DNA of 15,565 nt from JAEXNA01 sp037968995. GTDB lineage: Bacteria > Vulcanimicrobiota > Xenobia > Xenobiales > JADMJV01. Below the pieces are notes generated by a model. The model was not told the origin of the DNA. It saw nothing but the letters and a program-made list of their open reading frames with translations, and made no database searches. Positions 1 through 7,881 of the stretch are shown piece by piece. Within the stretch, counting starts at the first letter, position 1. Every line of letters begins with the position of its first letter. Where the stretch lies: NCBI GenBank assembly GCA_037968995.1, contig JBBKWP010000098.1:1-15565 (forward strand). Direction: 5' to 3'. The translations under genes were made by a program, and so were the position numbers.

Positions 1-2426
1 ACGTACTCCGAATGAGGGGGCGGTGAGGGTGCTCGCGGCACCTCCCGATGAGGCGATGGCGCCTGCGGTTCTCGAGACAGAGATGAGGTCGGCGGAGACA
101 CTTCTGTCCCGAGAGTCGGCGACTCCTCGACAAATCCTTGGGTGGGACGAAAAACCAATTTCTGCCCCTCTCTTGTGGCCAGCAGGACCGCGCCCTCGAC
201 GGGAGGGTGTCGCAACATCTCTTCGGCCAAGGGTCGCGACAGATAGGTGCTGATGGCCCTTTGCAGAGGACGCGCGCCGAACTGAGGCTGGTAACCATAC
301 TCCAACAGAAGCTCCACAGCTTCTGGAGTCAGCTCCAGCTTGACTCCTCGACTTTTCTCGAGATTTTGCTTGAGGTGTCCCAAGTGAATGTCGGCGATGC
401 CATAGAGATCCGCGCGCTCTAAGGCGCGGAAAGCGATGATTTCGTCCAAACGATTGAGAAACTCCGGCCGAAAGTGATTGCGCAAAGCATTCTGGTACTC
501 TACCGGCATAGTGTCCAGTTGGCCGGCATAACCCTGGTTCAAAACTTTGGCGTCGAAAAGCTCACGAGACCCCAGGTTTGAGGTCAAGATGATGATGGTG
601 TTGGTGAAATTGACCGTGCGACCCTTGGAGTCTGTCAGACGACCGTCATCAAATACCTGCAGAAAGAGATCGAAGATCTCAGGGTGCGCTTTCTCCACTT
701 CGTCGAGGAGAACCACGCTATACGGCTTGGTACGAACCGCACGTGTGAGTTGACCCTCTTCATCGTGCCCTACATATCCGGGAGGCGAACCGATCAGTCG
801 CGACACGGAATGCTTGTCGTGATACTCGGACATATCGAGTCGAACCATTTCGTTGGCGTCGCCAAAGAGAAATTCGGCCATGGCCTTCGCTAACTCGGTT
901 TTCCCCACTCCACTGGGTCCCAAGAAGAGGAACACACCGCCCGGTCGATTGGGAGCCACCAGGCCCACCCGCACGACTCGAATGGCTTGAGCTACAGCGC
1001 TCAACGCGTGGTCTTGACCGACCACTCGACCCTCGAGTTCTTGCTCCATCCGTAAGAGTCGTGTCGATTCGTGCTCAGACATCCGTTGTACCGGAATGCC
1101 GGTCCAATCGGCCACCACTTCGGCAACCACGTCTTCTCCCACGGCCATCGTCGCTCGGCCCTCCGCGTCGAGTTGATAAACGCCTGAACGCGTTTTCACC
1201 CTAGCCGCGGCCTCGTCGATCAGGTCGATCGCTTTGTCCGGCAGATTGCGGTCGGGAACGTAACGTACCGACAGACTGATGGCCGCGGCCAAAGCCGCGT
1301 CAGTAAATTTCACCCCGTGATGCACTTCAAAACGCTTCTGCAAACCCTGTAGCATCTCGAGGGCTTCTTCCTCGGAAGGCTCACCCACTAAGACCGGCTG
1401 AAATCGTCTTTCTAGAGCCGGGTCCTTTTCGATGTATTTTCGAAATTCGTCCGTGGTCGTGGCTCCTAGAACCCGAAGCTCTCCGCGAGCCAAGGCGGGC
1501 TTGAGGATGTTGCTGGCGTCCATACCGCCTCGGGAATCCCCGGCCCCCACCAATTGGTGGATCTCGTCGATAAACAAGATGATCGATGGGTCTGCCATGG
1601 TCTCCTTGACCACACCTTCTAAGCGTTCTTCAAACTCGCCTCGGTGCTTGGCGCCGGCCACCATCGAAGAGAGAGCCAGTTCCAAGACCTTCTTGTCGCG
1701 CAGAGCGTCGGGCACTTTGTTCTCAAAAATGCGCCGCGCTAGTCCGAAGGCCACCGCGGTTTTCCCAACCCCGGCTTCTCCGATCAGGACCGGATTGGAC
1801 TTGGTCTTACGGGCCAAAATTTGCACCACGCGCCGAATTTCGTCGGTGCGTCCGATGATGGGGTCTACCTTCCCCTCACGGACCATCTGCACGATATCGC
1901 GAGAATATTTATCCAAGAACGGTGTTTTACCCGGCTTTTTTTCCTTGGCGGCCGTGCTTGAGGTATTGCTCTCCCCGGAGGATGGGCTTCGTAGCGGGGC
2001 CGATGGTCGCGAGCCTGAATTCGCCGACTGGTCGCCGGGCGATATATCTTTGAGGACGCGGCACGGGATGCCCCTGCCCTCCTTCACAACACTGCGCAAC
2101 AGATGAATCGGCTCGACTCGCATGGCCCGGGCCTCCTCGGCCTCAGTCTGAGCTAATTTCGACATCACCCGGCGCAATCTCGGCGTCTCGGGAATGCCAT
2201 CCCAAATCGGCTTGTCATCTCCCTGAGGCACGAGGTCGAGAATATGCTCTTCAAAATCCTCGATAGAGAAACCGCGGCCACTCAGCCACTCTTCACAGGA
2301 GCGGTCCTCAATGCAGCACGCCAAAAACAGATGCTCACAGGAAATATAATGGTGCTTCCAGCGTCTGGAAAGGTCGAGACTTCTCTTTTTCACCGCTTCG
2401 GCGCTATCGGAAAGGTGCAGGGCCAT
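1..2426 (-). CDS. Clp-family AAA+ unfoldase/chaperone ATPase (ClpA/B/C type), partial
   Basis: This is a double-AAA+ Hsp100 ATPase, a family that threads protein substrates through a hexameric ring. About 808 residues are visible; the frame stays open to the left edge, so the C-terminus is cut by the window. Residues 1-130 look like a Clp N-domain, followed by a Ser/Pro-rich linker. D1 has Walker A GEAGVGKT at about 216-223 and Walker B Asp287-Glu288. D2 has Walker A GPSGVGKT at about 503-510 and Walker B Asp575-Glu576, followed by FRPEFLNRLDE. Only a few residues separate D1 from D2, so the long coiled-coil M-domain of ClpB is absent. No IGL/VGF-type ClpP-docking tripeptide is visible in the D2 loop (about 476-585). 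After the D2 small domain the chain becomes a Ser/Pro-rich tail of 45 or more residues. The ATG lies 7 nt after the upstream stop codon, and an AGGA overlapping that stop serves as ribosome binding site. The family is certain; the subclass (ClpA, B, C or other) is not. Confidence 0.93.
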   Translation of the reverse strand, partial: MALHLSDSAEAVKKRSLDLSRRWKHHYISCEHLFLACCIEDRSCEEWLSGRGFSIEDFEEHILDLVPQGDDKPIWDGIPETPRLRRVMSKLAQTEAEEARAMRVEPIHLLRSVVKEGRGIPCRVLKDISPGDQSANSGSRPSAPLRSPSSGESNTSSTAAKEKKPGKTPFLDKYSRDIVQMVREGKVDPIIGRTDEIRRVVQILARKTKSNPVLIGEAGVGKTAVAFGLARRIFENKVPDALRDKKVLELALSSMVAGAKHRGEFEERLEGVVKETMADPSIILFIDEIHQLVGAGDSRGGMDASNILKPALARGELRVLGATTTDEFRKYIEKDPALERRFQPVLVGEPSEEEALEMLQGLQKRFEVHHGVKFTDAALAAAISLSVRYVPDRNLPDKAIDLIDEAAARVKTRSGVYQLDAEGRATMAVGEDVVAEVVADWTGIPVQRMSEHESTRLLRMEQELEGRVVGQDHALSAVAQAIRVVRVGLVAPNRPGGVFLFLGPSGVGKTELAKAMAEFLFGDANEMVRLDMSEYHDKHSVSRLIGSPPGYVGHDEEGQLTRAVRTKPYSVVLLDEVEKAHPEIFDLFLQVFDDGRLTDSKGRTVNFTNTIIILTSNLGSRELFDAKVLNQGYAGQLDTMPVEYQNALRNHFRPEFLNRLDEIIAFRALERADLYGIADIHLGHLKQNLEKSRGVKLELTPEAVELLLEYGYQPQFGARPLQRAISTYLSRPLAEEMLRHPPVEGAVLLATREGQKLVFRPTQGFVEESPTLGTEVSPPTSSLSREPQAPSPHREVPRAPSPPPHSEY

Positions 2427-2433
2427 CGGAATC

Positions 2434-3972
2434 CTATCTCTTCACGCGAGTCAACGTCGCGACGGACTCCACGTGGTAGGTCTGGGGAAACATATCGATC
2501 GGTTGGATGCTCTGGGTCCGATACCCCAGGTCCTTCAGGAGACCCAAATCGCGGGCCAGCGTGGCGGGATTGCAGGAGATGTAGACTAGCTTTGGGATTC
2601 TCATACGATCGACCGTGTTCAAAACCTCAGGCGCACACCCCTTCCGGGGCGGGTCAAGCACCGCCGCAGCGAAACGCTCTCCTTGCTGATACAAGCGCGG
2701 CAGCACCTTCTCTGTGGCGCCGGCCATGAAAAACGTGTTCTTGAGTTCATTGAGGTCGGAATTGATGATGGCGTCTTCGATGGCCGGGGCGCAAGAATCG
2801 ATCCCCACGACGCGTTTGGCGTGACGCGCCAAATAGAGAGCCATACTGCCCACGCCACAGTAGAGGTCGAGCAGCGCGTCTTTGCGGTGAATAGCGAAAG
2901 CCTCGTCTAGACACGAATATAAGGCCTGTAGTCCCCAAGGATTGACTTGAAAAAAAGAGGTCGGCGAGATGCGAAACTTGAGCCCTGCGATCTCTTCGAT
3001 GAGATGGTCCTGGCCCCAAATCACCCGAGTGGTGCTTCCTAAAACAACGTTAGTGGGATGCGGATTTAGATTCACCATCACGCCTTTTAGCGTGGGAACC
3101 CGCTGGCGCAGGTCGGAAAGAAACTCTTTGATGTGTGGCAGGGTCGGCTGGGAGGCCACCAGGATAAGAAGGGAGTCCCCTTTCTGTGTGGTCCGCGCGA
3201 TCACGTAGCGCAGCAGTCCCGTGCCCGACTTCTCCTGAAACGGCTCCCACTGAAGGCGTTCCACCATGTTGCGAGCACAACGCAAAAGATGGTTGTTCTC
3301 TTTGGTCTGTATCAGACAGTCGTCAATGGGCACGACCCGATGACTTCTTTGGGTGTAAAAACCGAAATAAGGGCGCAGCCGGGTGGGGGGGGGCGTCCCT
3401 CCCTCCGTCTTAACAGGAAGATAGGGGCGACCCGCCACCATCATTTGGGCCTTGTTCCGGTAGTTCCAAGGGGTCTTCATCCCCTTGCACGGCTTGACTT
3501 CCACATCGGAAAGGGACCCCAGATGCTCTATCGCGTCGCGCACCATCTTGGTTTTGAAAGTGAGTTGGGAATCGTAGTCAAGATGTTGGAACTGACAACC
3601 GCCGCAGGAGTCATAAACCGGACAAGGCGGTTTAACCCTTCGTAGTGAGGGCTTGAGAATCTTGACGATACGACCGCGGCCGTACTTCTTCTTGAGGGCA
3701 ACGAGCTCAATCTCAAGAAAATCTCCGGGCGCCGAAGCGGGCACGAAGAGCACAAATCCATCGATCTTACCAACACCTTCGCCGCCGGCCGCGATGTCTT
3801 CAATCTCTAGCTGTATCCGGTCTCCGACGTTCCTACCAGTCACTTTACTTGGCTTTCGCTTCGAAAAATTCGGTTCCTGGTCCGATTCTGAGCTGTCTAA
3901 TCCCGCGTAGGGAACAAGGTTTCCGGACATCCCTGTCGCGCTGACCCCGTTACCCCTAGCCTCCAATCTCAT
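2434..3972 (-). CDS. rlmD: 23S rRNA (uracil-C5)-methyltransferase, RlmD/TrmA family
   Basis: This 512-residue SAM-dependent methyltransferase would methylate C5 of a uracil in 23S rRNA. A TRAM RNA-binding domain lies at about 49-105. The [4Fe-4S] cysteines are probably Cys117, Cys123, Cys126 and Cys219. The SAM fold has LLDLYCGVGSMALYLA at about 367-382. The catalytic region has DPPRKG at 440-445, the nucleophile Cys467 in YISCNPATLARDL, and the likely general base Glu502. The 48 residues before the TRAM domain are polar and not typical of the family. The chosen ATG has only a weak GGTGG upstream, so a start nearer the TRAM domain is possible. Residues about 186-200 look like an insertion before the fourth Cys and contain a C9 run. 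The family also includes RlmC, RlmCD and TrmA; RlmD is preferred because of the TRAM plus Fe-S layout, but the exact target base is not proven. It is co-transcribed with the downstream Clp gene. Confidence 0.92.
   Translation of the reverse strand: MRLEARGNGVSATGMSGNLVPYAGLDSSESDQEPNFSKRKPSKVTGRNVGDRIQLEIEDIAAGGEGVGKIDGFVLFVPASAPGDFLEIELVALKKKYGRGRIVKILKPSLRRVKPPCPVYDSCGGCQFQHLDYDSQLTFKTKMVRDAIEHLGSLSDVEVKPCKGMKTPWNYRNKAQMMVAGRPYLPVKTEGGTPPPTRLRPYFGFYTQRSHRVVPIDDCLIQTKENNHLLRCARNMVERLQWEPFQEKSGTGLLRYVIARTTQKGDSLLILVASQPTLPHIKEFLSDLRQRVPTLKGVMVNLNPHPTNVVLGSTTRVIWGQDHLIEEIAGLKFRISPTSFFQVNPWGLQALYSCLDEAFAIHRKDALLDLYCGVGSMALYLARHAKRVVGIDSCAPAIEDAIINSDLNELKNTFFMAGATEKVLPRLYQQGERFAAAVLDPPRKGCAPEVLNTVDRMRIPKLVYISCNPATLARDLGLLKDLGYRTQSIQPIDMFPQTYHVESVATLTRVKR
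3385..3393. repeat. Nine-G mononucleotide run (C9 on the coding strand of rlmD)
   Basis: There are nine consecutive G on the plus strand, read as consecutive Pro codons (about residues 194-196) in the methyltransferase. The run lies in an apparent insertion relative to the family. Runs of this length are slippage-prone, and a one-base change would remove the whole catalytic domain. Confidence 0.85.
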
Positions 3973-4006
3973 AGGCCACCGCGCCCCGCCCTAAGAACCC
4001 AAAGAA

Positions 4007-4070
4007 TTTAACCTCTCGGTAACATTTCGAAGGGTCAGACCACACGGGTCCCTAGTGGTAAGCCTATGAT
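4007..4070 (+). promoter_or_regulatory. Promoter module with distal operator-like box, for the 866-residue protein gene
   Basis: A two-half-site box, TTTAAC-CTCTC-GGTAAC (4007-4023), runs into ATTT. Exactly 56 nt downstream of its TTAACCT (4008) is CTATGAT (4064-4070), whose TATGAT is a good sigma70-type -10. No acceptable -35 lies 16-18 nt upstream, so activator dependence is likely. With a start site near 4077, the box is centred at about -60, a class I activator position. A near copy with the same spacing lies before the gene at 6892 (6795-6858). The predicted 5' leader is about 54 nt. The box also sits in the upstream region of the divergent methyltransferase gene. Confidence 0.65.
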
Positions 4071-4130
4071 GTCATCAGGTGTCTCAGAGGTTCGGCCGAA
4101 TCCCTGGGACCACACAGAAAGCGAGAAGCG

Positions 4131-6731
4131 ATGGGATTGCAAGTAGGATCGGGCGGCAAAGAGCCCCGTAGGGCCACAGAGACCAAAAAACCGGCGGCCC
4201 CGCCCAGGAGCCAAGGCTCCAAACCTGTTCGCTCTGGCTCATCACCATCGTCTCGACTGACGAGCACCCGACCCGCTGGAACATCCGCCAATCTCCGGCC
4301 CTCTCATAGCCCGAGCAGTTTGGTTCGGAATACCGGATCTGTGAATTCCGACCCCTTGGCCTCGCGGGATTTAGTGGGTCAACAAGCAGGCGTATCTCGC
4401 GGTTTAGTTGGTTCGCGCCCAGGGTCTGTCGACGGTATCGCTCGCTCGCTTTCCCTCGCAGACGATCCTTCGGGCGACTCCGCCGAAAGCTCGACCGACC
4501 AGGAGCTACCTCAGGGAGTAGCAAGTCGGGTGGAAACCGGCGAGGCCGAATCTTCAACGCCCGAGGTGGTTCGCGTAGAGCCCGACCTGGAAAACGGCGG
4601 CAGCATTACCCACTACGAAGACGGAACGCGGGTTCGCGAGTACACCAATGATGGTGTCGCGTACACTGAGACCCAATCGTCAACCAACGGCGACAGCACC
4701 ACGGAAGTTAACTATTCCCAGAACGGGGCCGATCATACCGAACTGGTGACCGAGTACGGCGACGGTAGGGTGGTCACCGACACCCAAGTCGACCAGAACG
4801 GCGTGGTGACCCAAACCGTCAGCGAAACCAATACCAGTGCCGATCCCATAGAGGACCTCGGTAACTTCGCGGGCACCTTACCACCGCCTGAAGGCGACCG
4901 CCAACCGACCCAAGTCACCACGACCTCACAACAGGTTATCGATAACACGGTCGAGCCTCCGACCGTTCGACTGGTTTCCGAATCCACGAACATCACTCAG
5001 TTTCAGCCGCTACCGGAAGACCAAATCGGCGAGGGCGACCATCAAACGACCGTGCTTCTTTCGCCCGGAGTGTCCCAGAATGAGCCGCCTTTCGGCAACG
5101 ATCACTCCGGCACACTGGCAATCGATCGTCCGGTCAGCATCGACCGTGACCAGACCGGCCATCATCTGAGCTACACTGAAGTGACGACCTACGACGAAAA
5201 CGGTGAACCGACCACCGCCAACACCAGTTCGTACGAGCAGCGGGTGGCCGGTGTCGATGCCGAAGGGCGCGAAGTGGTTGCCTCTGAAACCACGGTCTAC
5301 ACGGGCGATTACGCGAACGCAACAGGCTCGGAAGACAGCCCGTTTCCGCAAGTGCACACCATCTCCGAGCGGCGCGGCGTGTATCCTCGTGAGGATGTCT
5401 TGAACGACCGAAATATTGAATCGCAGTTTTTGGGTCCCGGCGCGGTGACGAACACGAACGAACTCGCCGCCTACCCTGAATTTGCCGCCCAACTGGGTAA
5501 TTCCCAGGACCCCTATCTCGACATACGGGTGACCACCGCCAGCGGCGCATCAGGCGATATCACCAGTATCGATTACGGCGACTATTCCAACCCCACCCAA
5601 GACGGTACATCGATCAATATCCAAGCCTCAACCTCGGGGGGGCGCTCTGTCACCTACCAAGAAGTGTCCAACAACGGTCGCGCGATCGATCAGCAGACCG
5701 TGATTCCGGGAACCGAAATTTCCACCACCTCGCAAACTCGCTACCAAGACGACGGCTCCTACACCGTCGACAACCTGGTGACCGACGGCGGCGCGACTGT
5801 CCGAGAAGAGCACATCACCGGGTCGGAGGTGACCTTCTCGGGAGTGAGCCAAAGCATAGACTCCGAAGGTCGCGACGCCTTCCAGGCGGCTTCGAACGGG
5901 CGACCGATTTTCGAGGAACAGGTACAGATCGTCGACCATGCCAATGGCTCCCGAGAAGAGTCCAACTCCACCGTGTACACATCTAATGGGGCCACCTTGG
6001 GCCAAGTCACGACTCCCGACGGAAATCAACTGAGTCTGTTCGAGGGGTCTGGCGGTGAAATCTTGTTGGCCGACGGCAACGGCCATCGTATCGAAACCAA
6101 CAGCCAAGGACAGTTTGAATACGATGGTCAGGTCCTCACCAGTCAAGGGGAGCCACTCTCCATAGAAAGCGACCCGTTGTCAGTGCCTGGGTCGCTCACC
6201 AGGCCACGTTCGTTCGCCTCCTCTTTGAACAAGATTTTCAAATACACAGCCGCGAATGGCGGTCTGGACAACCCCTTCCCGGCAGGCTTTCAAAACTCGA
6301 TTTCCGTCGCCGGAGCGGCCTTTGGCCTCATCAACATCGGCGGGGATCTCGCGCAAGGACACTTCGGCGACGCGGTGGACAGTTTCGGGTCGGCGGCGGA
6401 CTCCTTGTCCAGCACGGCCCGGCTCGTCTCTCAATCCGCGGCGCCAGGCTCGAGGTTAGGTTCAACCGCCGCCGTTTTGGGTCGTTACCTGACTGGTGCG
6501 GGCGTGGTAGCCAATGTGGGACTAGCCATCGACGATTTCTTTGGCGAAGAGAAAGACCTCGAGGGAGGAGCTATTCATACGGCCACGGCGGTAGGTCTAG
6601 CCCTGACCCTTAACCCCGCGACGGCACCCTTGGGGGGCGTCGTGTTGGCAGCCTCCAGCCTCTACAGCTTAGCTGACTACGTTCAAGACGCAACAAACAT
6701 TGACTACAGTACCGCAAGTTTCGCCTTCTGA
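4131..6731 (+). CDS. Unrecognised 866-residue Ser/Thr/Gly-rich protein with hydrophobic C-terminus; candidate secreted client
   Basis: I do not recognise a family. Residues 1-115 are low-complexity (Ser, Pro, Thr, Arg, Lys) with no Sec or Tat signal. From about 155 to 690 the chain is polar and rich in Thr, Ser, Asp, Asn and Gly, with alternating beta-strand-like patterns. The first block (about 155-235) repeats units such as HYEDGTRVREYTNDGV and TEYGDGRVVTDTQ, recalling YD-type repeats without matching them closely. From about 720 to 855 it turns Gly/Ala-rich and hydrophobic, with candidate membrane-active segments at about 721-741, 783-800, 812-829 and 831-852. There are almost no cysteines. 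The layout (disordered N-terminus, no signal peptide, hydrophobic C-terminal part) is compatible with a substrate of a specialised secretion system, but that is inference. The ATG has a weak GAG/GAAG element upstream and fits the predicted transcript start at about 4077. The gene shares its promoter module with the two genes downstream. No terminator with a T-run follows it. Confidence 0.85.
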   Translation: MGLQVGSGGKEPRRATETKKPAAPPRSQGSKPVRSGSSPSSRLTSTRPAGTSANLRPSHSPSSLVRNTGSVNSDPLASRDLVGQQAGVSRGLVGSRPGSVDGIARSLSLADDPSGDSAESSTDQELPQGVASRVETGEAESSTPEVVRVEPDLENGGSITHYEDGTRVREYTNDGVAYTETQSSTNGDSTTEVNYSQNGADHTELVTEYGDGRVVTDTQVDQNGVVTQTVSETNTSADPIEDLGNFAGTLPPPEGDRQPTQVTTTSQQVIDNTVEPPTVRLVSESTNITQFQPLPEDQIGEGDHQTTVLLSPGVSQNEPPFGNDHSGTLAIDRPVSIDRDQTGHHLSYTEVTTYDENGEPTTANTSSYEQRVAGVDAEGREVVASETTVYTGDYANATGSEDSPFPQVHTISERRGVYPREDVLNDRNIESQFLGPGAVTNTNELAAYPEFAAQLGNSQDPYLDIRVTTASGASGDITSIDYGDYSNPTQDGTSINIQASTSGGRSVTYQEVSNNGRAIDQQTVIPGTEISTTSQTRYQDDGSYTVDNLVTDGGATVREEHITGSEVTFSGVSQSIDSEGRDAFQAASNGRPIFEEQVQIVDHANGSREESNSTVYTSNGATLGQVTTPDGNQLSLFEGSGGEILLADGNGHRIETNSQGQFEYDGQVLTSQGEPLSIESDPLSVPGSLTRPRSFASSLNKIFKYTAANGGLDNPFPAGFQNSISVAGAAFGLINIGGDLAQGHFGDAVDSFGSAADSLSSTARLVSQSAAPGSRLGSTAAVLGRYLTGAGVVANVGLAIDDFFGEEKDLEGGAIHTATAVGLALTLNPATAPLGGVVLAASSLYSLADYVQDATNIDYSTASFAF

Positions 6732-6794
6732 CGGTACCCGCTTCGTTATGAGGCCTTGGCCGATAACCTGATCGTTGCCTAGACCTATCGAGAT

Positions 6795-6858
6795 GTTAAC
6801 CTACCGTTAACATTTTCCGTTCGGACTCCACCTCGCTTCCTTTTGGTCATTCTATGAT
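6795..6858 (+). promoter_or_regulatory. Second copy of the promoter module, for the 6892-7881 gene pair
   Basis: The box is GTTAAC-CTACC-GTTAAC (6795-6811), with two perfect palindromic half-sites whose starts are 11 bp apart, about one helical turn. It continues into ATTT and is followed 56 nt from its TTAACCT (6796) by CTATGAT (6852-6858). Seventeen of 20 bases match the copy at 4008-4027. In-register matches continue between box and -10, including CCAC and CCTnnTGGT. The expected start site is about 6865, about 27 nt before the ATG. A good -35 is missing here too. Confidence 0.68.
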
Positions 6859-6891
6859 AGCCCTACAAAGACTTGAGGAGACAGACAATCT

Positions 6892-7368
6892 ATGGGCGCA
6901 GGACTACTACACAATCATCACGTCGGTCACGAAGACATCGCGTCCAACGTTGGAGTGGTCCTCGAATCCACCTATCGCGAAAGAGCGGGCGCTCTATTAG
7001 ACGAGGAACTCGATACCGAACTCTGGGTGGACCTGCACGATGCTGTGGATTTCGCGAATCAAGGCGACTTCGACTCCGCTTTGGACTGGCTTGAAGAAAC
7101 CCAAGCTCGATTCCAGGCCGTCTGGAATTCTTATGAGACCAACACGCGGGTCTATGAAGATGAAATTACCGCGGAGTCCGTGGTCGGTCACAGTTTGCTC
7201 AAAGAGGGGGTCGGTCATTGGCTGGCGGCTCTCGAGTTGCTCGGTGAAGGAGACCTCGATGAGGTCCTGGTTCGCGCCGAAGCCGGCCAAAGACTTTTGG
7301 TCTTCGTACAGATCCTCGAAGAGGAAGCCGCCGCCGCCCAAGAGCGCTTCTTCCTTAACTGGAATTAA
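6892..7368 (+). CDS. Small, very acidic helical protein with two TPR-like repeats; candidate chaperone
   Basis: This is an unrecognised 158-residue protein. It has about 33 acidic and 8 basic residues, is almost entirely helix-forming, and has no signal peptide or membrane segment. Two stretches resemble each other and the second half of a TPR: about 50-75 (centred on GDFDSALDWLEE) and about 113-138 (centred on GDLDEVLVRAEA). Small size, strong acidity and TPR-like repeats are typical of chaperones dedicated to exported proteins, such as class II type III secretion chaperones. No direct homology is claimed. GAGGAG at 6875-6880 lies 11 nt before the ATG. Its own copy of the shared promoter module precedes it, and the membrane-protein gene follows 15 nt after its stop. 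The position after a large signal-less protein supports a chaperone or adaptor role, which remains inference. Confidence 0.82.
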   Translation: MGAGLLHNHHVGHEDIASNVGVVLESTYRERAGALLDEELDTELWVDLHDAVDFANQGDFDSALDWLEETQARFQAVWNSYETNTRVYEDEITAESVVGHSLLKEGVGHWLAALELLGEGDLDEVLVRAEAGQRLLVFVQILEEEAAAAQERFFLNWN

Positions 7369-7383
7369 CAACAGGAGAAACCC

Positions 7384-7881
7384 ATGACAATCCCTCAGAA
7401 TGTACCTGTCCTTCGACCTTCTCAACTTCCCATTACCGGAGTGCGGGGTCGAACACGTGCGTCGGTTGCCCCTGAGAGCATGGCGGCTTCCTCAACGACA
7501 CACGACAGTTTCGCCTCCTCTAAGGAGAGCGGGTCGTTCCCCATTGCCGGGGCCGCGGGTGGCAATGAAGTCAAAGATGCCCAGCGTCCACCCTCAAAGC
7601 ATATTGGAGAGTATGTCCGTTCCAGCCTTGAGACCGCCAAACGGGTTGCCGGCGCCTGTGCTCTGGTTCTTGGCGGGATAGCGGCCGTGTGCGTCGCGAC
7701 CGCCAGCGCCCCTCTCTTCGAAATCGGACTTATCGCCGGTAGCTTCTTACTGGCAAGCAGCGCGTTTCAGTTCATGGACATCATCGACGAGGGCGTCCAT
7801 GCGGGGAATCCGCATCATGCTCACACCGAGTACAAGCCAGTCCATGCGCCTCCGACTCAATTGCAGTTCTCGTTGGGCTGA
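7384..7881 (+). CDS. Unrecognised 165-residue protein with disordered N-terminus and two membrane segments
   Basis: This is an unrecognised small protein. Residues 1-75 are low-complexity, rich in Ser, Thr, Pro and Ala, with no Sec signal. Residues about 88-108 and 111-130 are two hydrophobic segments separated by a very short turn, forming a membrane hairpin. The tail (about 131-165) is polar with several His. An AGGAG at 7373-7377 sits six nucleotides before the ATG, and the gene lies 15 nt behind the acidic TPR-like gene, so the two form an operon. Its layout, disordered polar N-terminus then Ala/Gly-rich membrane segments, resembles a miniature of the 866-residue protein. It could be a membrane partner, a pore or translocator-type protein, or a second exported client. 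None of these is proven. Confidence 0.82.
   Translation: MTIPQNVPVLRPSQLPITGVRGRTRASVAPESMAASSTTHDSFASSKESGSFPIAGAAGGNEVKDAQRPPSKHIGEYVRSSLETAKRVAGACALVLGGIAAVCVATASAPLFEIGLIAGSFLLASSAFQFMDIIDEGVHAGNPHHAHTEYKPVHAPPTQLQFSLG

Noticed and set aside
1432..2106. Long plus-strand open frame of 224 codons
   Set aside because: It is the antisense shadow of the Clp ATPase; composition is Arg/Ser/Pro-rich with no motif, while the minus strand carries both Walker sites.
5010..6146. Several minus-strand open frames under the 866-residue gene
   Set aside because: They are typical shadow frames of a GC-rich gene, with no motifs or ribosome sites, and they conflict with a plus-strand gene that has a clear promoter.
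6732..6794. Possible terminator after the 866-residue gene (GGCC-TT-GGCC)
   Set aside because: The pairing is short and no T-run follows.
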